Assembly (NCBI GenBank): GCA_031292515.1
Contig: JARLGZ010000172.1
Location: forward strand, 310,001-374,000
Length of the DNA stretch: 64,000 bases
Reading direction: 5' to 3'
Source: Puia sp.
GTDB lineage: Bacteria; Bacteroidota; Bacteroidia; Chitinophagales; Chitinophagaceae
Below are positions 53,818 to 61,885 of this stretch, in pieces; position 1 is the stretch's first letter, and every line of letters begins with the position of its first letter. The translations under genes were made by a program, and so were the position numbers. Below the pieces are notes generated by a model, which saw nothing but the letters and a program-made list of their open reading frames with translations, ran no database searches and was not told the DNA's origin.

Positions 53818-56178
53818 ATGACAAAAAAGACAGGCACTACTATGACACTCCTTAAAATGACACTCTCTAAGCCCCTCTTTGTAAAGAGGTCCCCCACCTC
53901 AAAGACATCTCCGGCAAAAATCTGCACCCCGAAAATATTTCACACACGCCCGCTCGCATGGATTCTCTTCTGGATGCCAGCTCTTTTCGCCTCGCTCCCA
54001 GCGGGATCCGTCCTGGCACAAGCATCTTCTCAGGCATCGTCGCAGACGCCGCTGCCTGTCTATAAAGAGCGTACGGCCACCGGCGACACACCCGACTGGC
54101 TGCTCGATGCCAGCAGCTTTAAAGCAGGCGTCTACAAGAGCCCGGACGGCAAAGATATCATCCTGGACAATGGCTTGTCCCGCAGGGTGTTCCGGGTCAG
54201 CCCCAACCTCGCCTGCATCGACTATAAAAACCTCCGATCGGGTCAGCAATTGCTGCGCGCCGTCTCCCCCGAGGCCCGTGTGACTATTGGAGGCACTACC
54301 TATAATATAGGAGGCCTCTATGGCCAGCAGGAGAAAGCCTATCTCTTGACGAACTGGGTAGACGGGTACACCGCTCACGACAGCGATTTTGTATTTCGTT
54401 CGTATACCGTGTCTCCGGTAAAACCCTTTATCGCCTATAAACAATCGGGCTGGTCCGGCAATGACAAGCCGCCAACCGGCAAAACCCTGTCTTTGGTCTT
54501 TGGCTCGAAGCTCGAAGCCTTGAAAGATATCGCCGTCACCGTCAACTATGAACTGTATGACGGGCTGCCCCTGATCGTAAAATGGGTGGGCGTAGAGAAT
54601 CACTCCGCAAAGGCCATCGTCATCGACCGGATGGTCAGCGAGACACTCGCCGTCGTGGAAGAGGAGAGCGCCGTAGTGGGTACGCCGGAGCAGATGAAGA
54701 AGCAGCACGGCATCTACATAGAAACAAACTACGCCTTCAACAATTCGATGCGCTACGACCTGAGCGACCAGACGACGCATTGGCTGACGGATCGAAGCTA
54801 TACTTCCCAGGTCAACTATGACTATACCACCCCCTGCGTACTGGAGGTTTATCCAGGCAAAGTCACTTCGATAGAAGTGGCCCCGGGCGAAACATTCCGT
54901 TCCGTGCGTACGCATGAGTTGCTGATGGATAGCTATGACCGGGAGAGAAGGGGCATGGCCATCCGGAAGATGTATTGGACGATAGCACCCTGGACCAACG
55001 AGAACCCCATCTTTATGCATCTCGTCAGCAAAGACGACGAACAGGTCCGTACAGCCATCGCGCAATGTCTCGCGACCGGCTATGAGGCGCTGATACTGAG
55101 CTTTGGAAGCCATTGCAACATAGAGGATACTTCGGCCGCCAATATCCGGAAGTGGAGGGAACTCGCGGACCTGGCACATGCCCGTGGATTGAAGATCGGC
55201 GGCTATTCCCTGTTCAGTTCCCGCCGCATCAGCGACGAAGACGACGTGATAGACCCCGTGACGGGCAAACCCGACAAGGCCGCCCTGTTTGGCGCCGCCC
55301 CCTGTCTCGGAAGCAATTGGGGACTTAGCTATATCGCGAAACTGAAGTACTTCTTCACAGCCACCGGCTTCGACATCTTCGAAAACGACGGGCCTTACCC
55401 CGGCGATGTCTGCGCCTCCACCACCCATCCCGGCCACAAGGGCCTGGGCGACTCGCAATGGCGGCAGATGGAGTTGCAGAAGGAGATGTATCACTGGTGC
55501 AGCGAGCATGGCATCTATATAAATGCGCCGGATTGGTATTTCCTCGACGGGACCAACAAGATCGCGCTTGGCTATCGCGAGGTGAACTTCTCGCTGTCGC
55601 GCGACCAGCAGAAGATCCTGAACCGTCAGAATATCTTCGACGGCACCTGGGAGAAGGGGTCTTCCATGAGCTGGGGTTTTGTGCCCCTCACCCACTACCA
55701 GGGCGGAGGCGAAGACGCGATCCTGGAGCCACTTTCGGAGCATCTGAAAGATTACGAACAGCTGATGGTACAATATTATGGCGCCGGCGTGCAGGCCTGC
55801 TACCGCGGACCTCGCCTCTACGATACGGAAGAGACGCGGCAACTGGTAAGCAAGACCATCTCCTGGTATAAGGAATACCGCTACATCCTCAATGCCCCGC
55901 TGATCCATCTCCGTCGCGCCGACGGCCGCGACTGGGACGGCTGGCTGCATGTGGACCCTACCTTGAAGAACCGGGGCATGGCGCTGCTCTATAACCCGTT
56001 AAAGGAGGCCATCACCCGCACGATCACCTTGCCGGTCTATTATACCGGGATCACCACGACCGCTACCGTACGGGAGAAGGAAGGCGCTCCCCGCTCTTAT
56101 AAGGTCAGCAGGGATTATGAGATCCGGGTGCCGGTGACAATCCCCGCGGGATCTTTTACCTGGCTTGTGATAGAATGA
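53818..56178 (+). CDS. Putative secreted glycoside hydrolase, alpha-galactosidase-like
   Basis: The product is about 786 residues from this start; the frame is open to 53728 and several ATGs are possible (53788, 53818, 53842, 53857). The export signal is WILFWMPALFASLPAGSVLAQ, preceded by an unusually long basic N-region made of 15-nt repeats. A beta-sandwich part (about 90-330) precedes a TIM-barrel-like part with ALILSFGSHCNIEDT, ARGLKIGGYSLFSSRR and TGFDIFENDGPYPGD, reminiscent of clan GH-D alpha-galactosidase-type enzymes in which an Asp on strand 4 is the nucleophile. The C-terminal beta domain contains LYNPLKEAITRTITLPVYY. Substrate not known; the family call is tentative. It is divergent from cmk. 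Confidence 0.72.
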   Translation: MTKKTGTTMTLLKMTLSKPLFVKRSPTSKTSPAKICTPKIFHTRPLAWILFWMPALFASLPAGSVLAQASSQASSQTPLPVYKERTATGDTPDWLLDASSFKAGVYKSPDGKDIILDNGLSRRVFRVSPNLACIDYKNLRSGQQLLRAVSPEARVTIGGTTYNIGGLYGQQEKAYLLTNWVDGYTAHDSDFVFRSYTVSPVKPFIAYKQSGWSGNDKPPTGKTLSLVFGSKLEALKDIAVTVNYELYDGLPLIVKWVGVENHSAKAIVIDRMVSETLAVVEEESAVVGTPEQMKKQHGIYIETNYAFNNSMRYDLSDQTTHWLTDRSYTSQVNYDYTTPCVLEVYPGKVTSIEVAPGETFRSVRTHELLMDSYDRERRGMAIRKMYWTIAPWTNENPIFMHLVSKDDEQVRTAIAQCLATGYEALILSFGSHCNIEDTSAANIRKWRELADLAHARGLKIGGYSLFSSRRISDEDDVIDPVTGKPDKAALFGAAPCLGSNWGLSYIAKLKYFFTATGFDIFENDGPYPGDVCASTTHPGHKGLGDSQWRQMELQKEMYHWCSEHGIYINAPDWYFLDGTNKIALGYREVNFSLSRDQQKILNRQNIFDGTWEKGSSMSWGFVPLTHYQGGGEDAILEPLSEHLKDYEQLMVQYYGAGVQACYRGPRLYDTEETRQLVSKTISWYKEYRYILNAPLIHLRRADGRDWDGWLHVDPTLKNRGMALLYNPLKEAITRTITLPVYYTGITTTATVREKEGAPRSYKVSRDYEIRVPVTIPAGSFTWLVIE
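53842..53946 (+). repeat. 15-nt in-frame array in the glycosidase N-terminus, seven units
   Basis: Units are atgacactccttaaa, atgacactctctaag, cccctctttgtaaag, aggtcccccacctca, aagacatctccggca, aaaatctgcaccccg and aaaatatttcacaca, encoding MTLLK, MTLSK, PLFVK, RSPTS, KTSPA, KICTP and KIFHT. A possible start codon is itself duplicated by the first two units. Confidence 0.65.
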
Positions 56179-56193
56179 CTCGTGACAGAATAA
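56164..56193. repeat. 15-nt duplication across the glycosidase stop codon
   Basis: cttgtgatagaatga, the last four codons plus the stop, is followed directly by ctcgtgacagaataa, which would encode LVTE and another stop in the same frame. Confidence 0.75.
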
Positions 56194-56206
56194 AAGAGTA
56201 AACTGC

Positions 56207-56260
56207 CTTTAGCGGGATGCAAGTCTTTAGCAATATGTAAATCTCTAGCAAGATGCGGCC
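56207..56260. repeat. 18-nt tandem repeat, three units
   Basis: ctttagcgggatgcaagt, ctttagcaatatgtaaat and ctctagcaagatgcggcc are contiguous in the 87-nt space between two convergent genes. Confidence 0.8.
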
Positions 56261-56265
56261 CGCGT

Positions 56266-56781
56266 TTATAACTGCAGCAGCTGGCGGGAGACAGTCTGCC
56301 ACCGCGGGCCGCCCGGGTGGCTATTCAAAGCCCAGTTGTCGGTGACGACATATTTTTCGGAGGCGTCGCTGTGGTTGGGTTTCACGAACAGACAAAGCCG
56401 GTATACGACGACGGCGGCATATTCGTGGATCCTGGTGGCCAGGAAATCGATCTCATAGTCTTCCAGCGAATACAACTCGACCGCCATACGCAGCCACTCC
56501 ATTTTGCCGACGCACATGCTCTTTACCCGCCGGCTGACATAGCAGAACTCTTCGGCCAGCAGCTCATCGAGTGCCGGCAGGTCGCGTGCTTTCCAGGCTT
56601 CCATCCAGTCGACGGTAAGCTTCCTGAAAAACTCATGGGTTGCGCGCCGGGTATCCAGAGGCAGATTCAACTGCGGCGGGGATATGGCTTCAGATTGAAA
56701 CAGGGTGCCTGCGAGGACTTCGCTGGCTGAGATGGATACCGCCCCGGATCTTGCGGAGTCTTCGGGTGAACTGGAATGCAT
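56266..56781 (-). CDS. NTF2-like (SnoaL/DUF4440-type) protein
   Basis: The 171-residue protein has a disordered-looking first 45 residues (MHSSSPEDSARSGAVSISASEV...) and then an NTF2-like cone: ATHEFFRKLTVDWMEAWKARDLPALDELLAEEFCYVS, YEIDFLATRIHEYAAVVVYRLCL and YVVTDNWALNSHPGGPRWQTVSRQLLQL. Proteins of this fold are enzymes or ligand-binding domains of many kinds. It has no signal peptide. It stands 111 nt from the end of clpC on the same strand and may be read from the clpC promoter, but the gap holds a repeat and no clear promoter. Confidence 0.8.
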   Translation of the reverse strand: MHSSSPEDSARSGAVSISASEVLAGTLFQSEAISPPQLNLPLDTRRATHEFFRKLTVDWMEAWKARDLPALDELLAEEFCYVSRRVKSMCVGKMEWLRMAVELYSLEDYEIDFLATRIHEYAAVVVYRLCLFVKPNHSDASEKYVVTDNWALNSHPGGPRWQTVSRQLLQL

Positions 56782-56834
56782 TCGTTGAAATTAAATAGAA
56801 ATGCCGACAAAACTGCCGGCATTTCCTTATCAAA

Positions 56835-56909
56835 TTGCTATTGAATACTTCTTTTGCTATAGAACACTTGTTGCTATTCAAGACTTGAATTGTTATACAA
56901 TCCCTGTCC
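56835..56909. repeat. 17-19-nt tandem repeat around the clpC stop codon, four units
   Basis: On the plus strand ttgctattgaatacttctt, ttgctatagaacacttg, ttgctattcaagacttgaa and ttgttatacaatcc start at 56835, 56854, 56871 and 56890. In the clpC sense direction each unit has a stop triplet before CAA: TAA (the real stop), TAG, TAG and TAG. Confidence 0.8.
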
Positions 56910-59439
56910 CGGGTGCTTCGGATTTCTCCGTAGCTTCCTGTTCCTTCAGCGAGAACCGGATCCTGGAGTTTTCCTTGTCCAGGTCGGCGATCAGGATATC
57001 CCCGTTCTTGATATTCATGTTCAGGATCTCTTCTGCAAGGGGATCTTCCAGGTATTTCTGGATGGCCCTGTGCAGGGGACGTGCGCCGAACTGCTGATCG
57101 TAACCCTTGTCTGCGATAAAGCTCTTGGCTTCTTCGGTCAGCTCGAGGGCGAAGCCCAGGTTGCTCAGGCGTTTCAGCACGCCCTTCATCAGGATATCGA
57201 TGATCTGGAAGATATGCTCCTTGTTGAGGGAGTTGAAGATCACGATATCGTCGATCCTGTTCAGGAATTCGGGGCTAAAGGTCCTCTTCAGCGCTTTCTC
57301 GATGACGGCTTTGTTGTTTTCGTCAGCGTTCTGCGTCCTGGAGGCGGTGGCGAAACCGACGCCGTCCCCGAAGTCCTTCAACTGCCGGACCCCGATATTG
57401 GAAGTCATGATGATCAGTGTGTTCTTGAAATCCACTTTCCTGCCGAGACCATCCGTCAACTGGCCGTCGTCGAGCACCTGCAACAGGATGTTATAGATAT
57501 CCGGGTGTGCCTTTTCGATTTCGTCCAGGAGGATCACGGAGTAAGGTTTCCTTCTCACCCTTTCCGTCAGCTGGCCGCCTTCTTCATAGCCTACATATCC
57601 CGGAGGGGCGCCGATGAGACGGCTCACCGTGAACTTCTCCATGTATTCGCTCATGTCTATGCGGATCAGCGAATCTTCCGAGTCGAACATATAACGCGAG
57701 AGCGCACGTGCCAGCTCCGTCTTGCCTACGCCTGTAGGGCCCAGGAAGATAAAGGTGCCGATCGGCTTCTTTGGATCTTTCAGGCCGACGCGGTTACGCT
57801 GGATGGCTTTCACCACTTTCTGGATCGCATCATCCTGGCCGACCACCATCCCGCGCATGCCTACCGACATGTTGCGGAGCTTCTCGCTTTCCGCCTGCAC
57901 CATGCGTTTGACGGGAATCCCCGTCATCATGCTGACGACTTCGGCGATATTGTCTTCATCGATGGGATAGCGTTTGTGTTTGCTTTCTTCCTCCCATTCG
58001 TTCTTTGCCTTCTCGAGTTCTTCCTGCAGACGTTTTTCCGTGTCGCGGAGAGAAGCGGCTTCTTCGAACTTCTGGCTCTTGACCACTTTGTTCTTTTCGT
58101 TCTTCACGTCTTCTATCTTCTTCTCCAGTTCCACGATGTTCTGCGGCACGTTGATATTCTTCAGGTGGACGCGGGCGCCTACCTCGTCGAGTACGTCGAT
58201 GGCTTTGTCGGGCAGCAGGCGGTCCGTCATATAACGGTCGCTGAGCTTTACGCAGGCTTCGATCGCGTCGTCGGAATACGTGACGTTGTGATAATCCTCA
58301 TATTTGGATTTGATATTGATCAGGATCTGGATGGTCTCATCCACGCTGGGCGGATCTACCATTACCTTCTGGAAGCGGCGGTCCAGGGCTCCGTCCTTCT
58401 CGATATACATCCTGTATTCATCGAGGGTGGAGGCGCCGATGCACTGCAGTTCGCCACGTGCCAGGGCAGGTTTGAATATATTGGAAGCATCGAGCGATCC
58501 GCTGGCGCCACCTGCTCCGACGATCGTATGGATCTCGTCGATGAACAGTATCACGTCACGGTTCTTTTCGAGCTCGTTCATGATTGCTTTCATGCGCTCT
58601 TCAAACTGGCCACGGTATTTGGTACCGGCCACCAGGGCGGCGAGGTCCAGTGAGATGACGCGTTTGTCGAAGAGCACGCGGGATACCTTCCTTTGAACAA
58701 TGCGCAGGGCCAGACCTTCCACGATGGCAGTCTTACCCACGCCGGGTTCTCCGATCAGGATCGGGTTGTTCTTCTTGCGGCGGGAAAGGATCTGCGAGAC
58801 CCTTTCGATCTCTTCTTCCCGGCCTACGATCGGGTCGAGTGCGCCCATCTCGGCAAGGCGGGTGATATCCCTGCCGAAGTTATCCAGGACCGGCGTCTTG
58901 CTTTTCGCGGTACCGGCGGCCCGGGCCTTCTGCTGGGAGTATTTTTTCTCTTCGTCGAAATCGTCGTCATTTTCTTCGGCGTATTCGCTCCGGATGTCAT
59001 TGCTTTTCACGACACCCAGTTCATTGCGGAAAAGATCGTAGTCCACGTCAAACTGATTTAAGATTTGAGTCGCAATATTTTCTTTGTTCTTCAGGATCGA
59101 GAGCATTAGGTGTTCAGTCTCAACTGTCGGGCTCTTCAAGGCTTTCGCTTCCAATACGGTCACGCGGATCACCTTTTCTGCCTGTTTGGTCAATGGAAGG
59201 CTATTGATATTAGCGATGTTCTTACCGGTTTTGTCCTTGACTGCCATCTCCACTTCTTTCCGCAATTCATAAAGGTCTACATTGAAACTCTTTAAGATGC
59301 GAACCGCGGTGTTATCCCCCTCACGGATCAGACCCAGCAACAAGTGCTCCGTACCGATAAAATCATTCCCCAGACGCAACGCTTCCTCCCTACTGAAAGA
59401 TATAATCTCCTTTACCTGGGCTGAAAAATTATTATCCAT
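56893..59439 (-). CDS. clpC: ATP-dependent Clp protease ATP-binding subunit ClpC
   Basis: The start at 59439 ([36 protein letters not shown] is cited in part as [13 protein letters not shown]) gives 848 residues. The two N-terminal Clp repeats are followed by AAA domain 1 ([28 protein letters not shown]), a middle coiled-coil with a UVR-like segment ([19 protein letters not shown]) and AAA domain 2 ([29 protein letters not shown]). This is the ClpC type that unfolds substrates for ClpP. No ctsR or mcsAB is present. The longer frame to 59499 runs through the promoter region. It is divergent from the STAS gene, with a perfect palindrome between. Confidence 0.96.
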   Translation of the reverse strand: MDNNFSAQVKEIISFSREEALRLGNDFIGTEHLLLGLIREGDNTAVRILKSFNVDLYELRKEVEMAVKDKTGKNIANINSLPLTKQAEKVIRVTVLEAKALKSPTVETEHLMLSILKNKENIATQILNQFDVDYDLFRNELGVVKSNDIRSEYAEENDDDFDEEKKYSQQKARAAGTAKSKTPVLDNFGRDITRLAEMGALDPIVGREEEIERVSQILSRRKKNNPILIGEPGVGKTAIVEGLALRIVQRKVSRVLFDKRVISLDLAALVAGTKYRGQFEERMKAIMNELEKNRDVILFIDEIHTIVGAGGASGSLDASNIFKPALARGELQCIGASTLDEYRMYIEKDGALDRRFQKVMVDPPSVDETIQILINIKSKYEDYHNVTYSDDAIEACVKLSDRYMTDRLLPDKAIDVLDEVGARVHLKNINVPQNIVELEKKIEDVKNEKNKVVKSQKFEEAASLRDTEKRLQEELEKAKNEWEEESKHKRYPIDEDNIAEVVSMMTGIPVKRMVQAESEKLRNMSVGMRGMVVGQDDAIQKVVKAIQRNRVGLKDPKKPIGTFIFLGPTGVGKTELARALSRYMFDSEDSLIRIDMSEYMEKFTVSRLIGAPPGYVGYEEGGQLTERVRRKPYSVILLDEIEKAHPDIYNILLQVLDDGQLTDGLGRKVDFKNTLIIMTSNIGVRQLKDFGDGVGFATASRTQNADENNKAVIEKALKRTFSPEFLNRIDDIVIFNSLNKEHIFQIIDILMKGVLKRLSNLGFALELTEEAKSFIADKGYDQQFGARPLHRAIQKYLEDPLAEEILNMNIKNGDILIADLDKENSRIRFSLKEQEATEKSEAPGTGIV

Positions 59440-59501
59440 TTTTAAGTTATTGAGCTTTATACAATAATAACGAATATTTTTGACTTTTGGTTTACCCATT
59501 A

Positions 59502-59515
59502 TTAACGGCCGTTAA
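59502..59515. promoter_or_regulatory. 14-bp perfect palindrome between clpC and the STAS gene
   Basis: TTAACGGCCGTTAA is its own reverse complement and lies in the 92-nt space between the two divergent start codons, 62 nt from clpC and 16 nt from the STAS start. It is a plausible dimeric-repressor operator. It does not match the CIRCE or HrcA site I know, nor a CtsR heptad. Confidence 0.5.
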
Positions 59516-59531
59516 CAATCTTTAAGTGTAT

Positions 59532-59909
59532 ATGCATGTCAAAATTGATACCAAGGAGAAATTCCATGCCATTACGATACTGGAACCCGTTCTGGCTGCT
59601 AATATGACAGAAGAGCTCGACGCACTCCTTCTTCCATTCCTCACACCCGAACCCAGGAGTGTGATCGTCATCCTGAAAGGCGTTCAAAGCGTCGAAGAAG
59701 AAGCCGGCGAACGTCTCGTGAAGATACAGGATTCCTTCTACGAGAACGCGCTCTCCTTCGTCATCTGCGAGCTGGAACCCGCTGTAGAAGAGGCTTTGGA
59801 GACGAACGGGCTACTCGAAGTCATGAACGTCGTGCCTACCGAAACCGAAGCAGGAGACATCGTATTGATGGAAGAAGTAGAAAGGGAATTATTGAACGGG
59901 GAAGAGTAA
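59532..59909 (+). CDS. STAS-domain protein (anti-sigma factor antagonist-like)
   Basis: The start ATG at 59532 gives 125 residues; a GTG two codons earlier is possible. The fold matches STAS: a first strand pair (VKIDTKEKFHAITILEPVL), helix NMTEELDALLLPFL, strand SVIVILKGVQSVEEEAGERLVKIQDSFYENA, strand LSFVICELEP and helix AVEEALETNGLLEVM. The phospho-acceptor Ser/Thr of SpoIIAA-type proteins would sit in the KGVQSVEEE loop (Ser). Partners are unknown. In this group the gene often precedes RNase Z; here an extra kinase gene and 672 nt of repeats separate the two. Confidence 0.8.
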   Translation: MHVKIDTKEKFHAITILEPVLAANMTEELDALLLPFLTPEPRSVIVILKGVQSVEEEAGERLVKIQDSFYENALSFVICELEPAVEEALETNGLLEVMNVVPTETEAGDIVLMEEVERELLNGEE

Positions 59910-60080
59910 CGCACTCCTCCCCGCAGCATCTCGTGCAACGTTTTTGGAAGCTTACCTCGGCCTTTCGCAACCCACCACAACTTTTCGCGGTCCTGCCCGC
60001 AGCATTGGCAGTAATTGACCAGGATCAACTAACTTCGGGTATCTTAATCGGCTATCTGAACGAGTTTACCTGGACACAAA

Positions 60081-60170
60081 CGACCAAACCGGGCAAACCG
60101 GCCCAACTGAGCAAACCGACCCAATCGGCAGCATTGGCCCAATTGGCCCAGCCCGCCCGATCGGCCAGAC
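60081..60170. repeat. 9-nt tandem array, ten degenerate units
   Basis: Units from 60081 are cgaccaaac, cgggcaaac, cggcccaac, tgagcaaac, cgacccaat, cggcagcat, tggcccaat, tggcccagc, ccgcccgat and cggccagac. An open frame of 100 codons passes through, but it has no recognisable start context and its sequence is just the repeat, so I do not call a gene. Confidence 0.75.
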
Positions 60171-60269
60171 GTGCTGACCCCGACCGGGCAATATCCCTTG
60201 AATATCCAGCAATAGCAATCGTTATTCGACTGTGAATCCCATACACCCGGCAAAAAGGCCCAATCCAAT

Positions 60270-60459
60270 TACCTAATCAGGCTTACCCATCAAACCAGCC
60301 GATCAAACCGCCTGATCAGACCACTTGATCAGACCAACTGATCCCACTTGATCAAGCCACCTGACGACACTATTTGATCAAACTATTTAATCAGGCTACC
60401 CGATCAAACGATCGGTCAGATTACCGGCCAGGCTACCCGATCCGCCACCCGGTCAAAAT
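60270..60459. repeat. 13-nt tandem array with TGATCA core, about 15 units
   Basis: Examples are tacctaatcaggc, cagccgatcaaac, cgcctgatcagac, cacttgatcagac, tatttgatcaaac, tatttaatcaggc and tacccgatcaaac; a few units are 11 or 12 nt. The core tgatca/cgatca recurs with 13-base spacing. It fills most of the 672-nt gap between the STAS and kinase genes; the last stretch (60460-60580) has weaker aatg/caat-rich repeats and no gene. Confidence 0.85.
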
Positions 60460-60581
60460 GCAATATCCACCAAGTTTACCCGGTAACTCATTGATTCAAT
60501 GGCCAGTGCAAACAATGATGGGTGCCAAACAACGATCGGAGCAATACGTAATACAATGATCAGTTCAATGCAAAGACACAT

Positions 60582-61760
60582 ATGATACCCAGACAGATAC
60601 GGGAAGAAGTGGAGCTGATCCTCTCAAAAGAGGCGGGCATCCCGGAGCGAGAAGGCCCCCGGGCGGTAAAATGGGAGACCATTGGCGGCGGCTCTATCAA
60701 CAACACCTACCGGCTGCAGCTGATGCAAGCCCCCAGACCCTTCTCCCTGCGATTGAACCCGGAACAGGCCGGACAGGAAACGCAGCCGGAAACCCTGCCG
60801 GGCAAAACACCCGAGACCCTCGCCCCGGCGACACCTCATAGCAGCGCGTTTCACCGGTTCTTCCACAATCCGTTCAAAGGCCAGTCCCACAGCCTTTCCC
60901 AGCCGAAGTCGCCCGCGCAGCCTGCCAGCTGGTTCTGCAAACTCAATACCACTGATGAATTCCCGGAGATGTTCGAAAAAGAGATCCGGGGCCTGGCCCT
61001 GTTGAAAAGCCGGGGCGGGATGCAGGTGCCGCGGGTCATCGGTCTTGCCGAAGCGGCGGGTTACCAGGTTCTCGTGCTGGAATGGATAGAGGAAGGCCCG
61101 CGGAGGATAGCCTATGAAGCTCCTGCCGGCGGGAGAGGCGGCGACAGGATCGGCAAAAAAGAGAGGCGGGACAAGGAGAAGGCGGAAGCCGCCGACAATG
61201 AGTTCTGGACGGGCTTCGGCGAAAGCCTCGCAAAGATGCACCGCGTCACGAATCCCTTCTTCGGGCTCGAAGAAGACAACTATATGGGCGCCCTCCCCCA
61301 GTCGAATAGTCCATCTGACAAGTGGACAGATTTCTTTGTGAGCCAGCGACTGGAGCCCCAGGTGAAGCTGGCCGTCGACAAATCCCTGCTCGACATGCCC
61401 CTGGCCTTCACTTTCGAGCGACTGTACAGGCGATTACCGGCCATTTTCCCCGAAGAGCCTCCCGCGTTGCTGCACGGTGACTGCTGGGGTGGCAATTACC
61501 TGCGCAAAAAGGATGGGCAGGTCATGCTGATCGACCCGGCCGCCTACTATGGGCATCGCAGCATGGACCTGGCGATGACAACCCTTTTCGGCGGCTTCAG
61601 CCAGCGTTTTTACGACTCCTATAATGAGCACTATCCTTTCCCGGACAACCATCTGGAGCAATGGGAGGTCTGCAACCTCTACCCGCTGCTGATCCACCTG
61701 AACCTCTTCGGGGAAGGTTATCTGCCGGACGTCGTGGAGAGCCTGAGAAGTTTTGTGTGA
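60582..61760 (+). CDS. Fructosamine kinase-family protein with two inserts
   Basis: The 392-residue protein is longer than the usual 290. ALLHGDCWGGNYLRKKDGQVMLIDPAAYYGHRSMDLAMTTLFGGF is the kinase signature of the fructosamine kinase/APH-like family, cited here as LLHGDCWGGNY and MLIDPAAYYGHR. The N-lobe Lys is in ASWFCKLN and the hinge in YQVLVLEWIEEG. Two inserts explain the length: about 70 residues (NPEQAGQETQPE ... SPAQPASW) splitting the N-lobe hairpin, and about 25 charged residues (GGRGGDRIGKKERRDKEKAE) after the hinge. Fructosamine kinases phosphorylate glycated amines and aid their repair. It lies between the STAS and RNase Z genes. Confidence 0.88.
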   Translation: MIPRQIREEVELILSKEAGIPEREGPRAVKWETIGGGSINNTYRLQLMQAPRPFSLRLNPEQAGQETQPETLPGKTPETLAPATPHSSAFHRFFHNPFKGQSHSLSQPKSPAQPASWFCKLNTTDEFPEMFEKEIRGLALLKSRGGMQVPRVIGLAEAAGYQVLVLEWIEEGPRRIAYEAPAGGRGGDRIGKKERRDKEKAEAADNEFWTGFGESLAKMHRVTNPFFGLEEDNYMGALPQSNSPSDKWTDFFVSQRLEPQVKLAVDKSLLDMPLAFTFERLYRRLPAIFPEEPPALLHGDCWGGNYLRKKDGQVMLIDPAAYYGHRSMDLAMTTLFGGFSQRFYDSYNEHYPFPDNHLEQWEVCNLYPLLIHLNLFGEGYLPDVVESLRSFV

Positions 61761-61885
61761 AACCTGCCCCTCTTTTCAGCGAATCACTTGAACCGTTTCG
61801 GCTTTTTTGCTTAATTTTCAGTGAAATGCAGCAGATTTGCGTTGCCTGTCGTCTTTACCCGTATCGTAACCTTTAAAATCGAATA

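Noticed and set aside
53899-55950. 683-codon open frame antisense to the glycosidase
   Set aside because: Long antisense frames are expected where the real gene uses C/G-ending codons; it has no recognisable motif, while the plus-strand frame has a signal peptide and a coherent fold.
56890-58653. 587-codon open frame antisense to clpC
   Set aside because: It is a shadow of clpC codon bias; clpC is clearly the real gene.
59933-60235. 100-codon plus-strand frame after the STAS gene
   Set aside because: Its second half is the 9-nt repeat array and its first half lacks any recognisable feature or start context.
60270-60459. CRISPR array
   Set aside because: The units are 13 nt, contiguous, degenerate and without spacers, and no cas gene is in the window.
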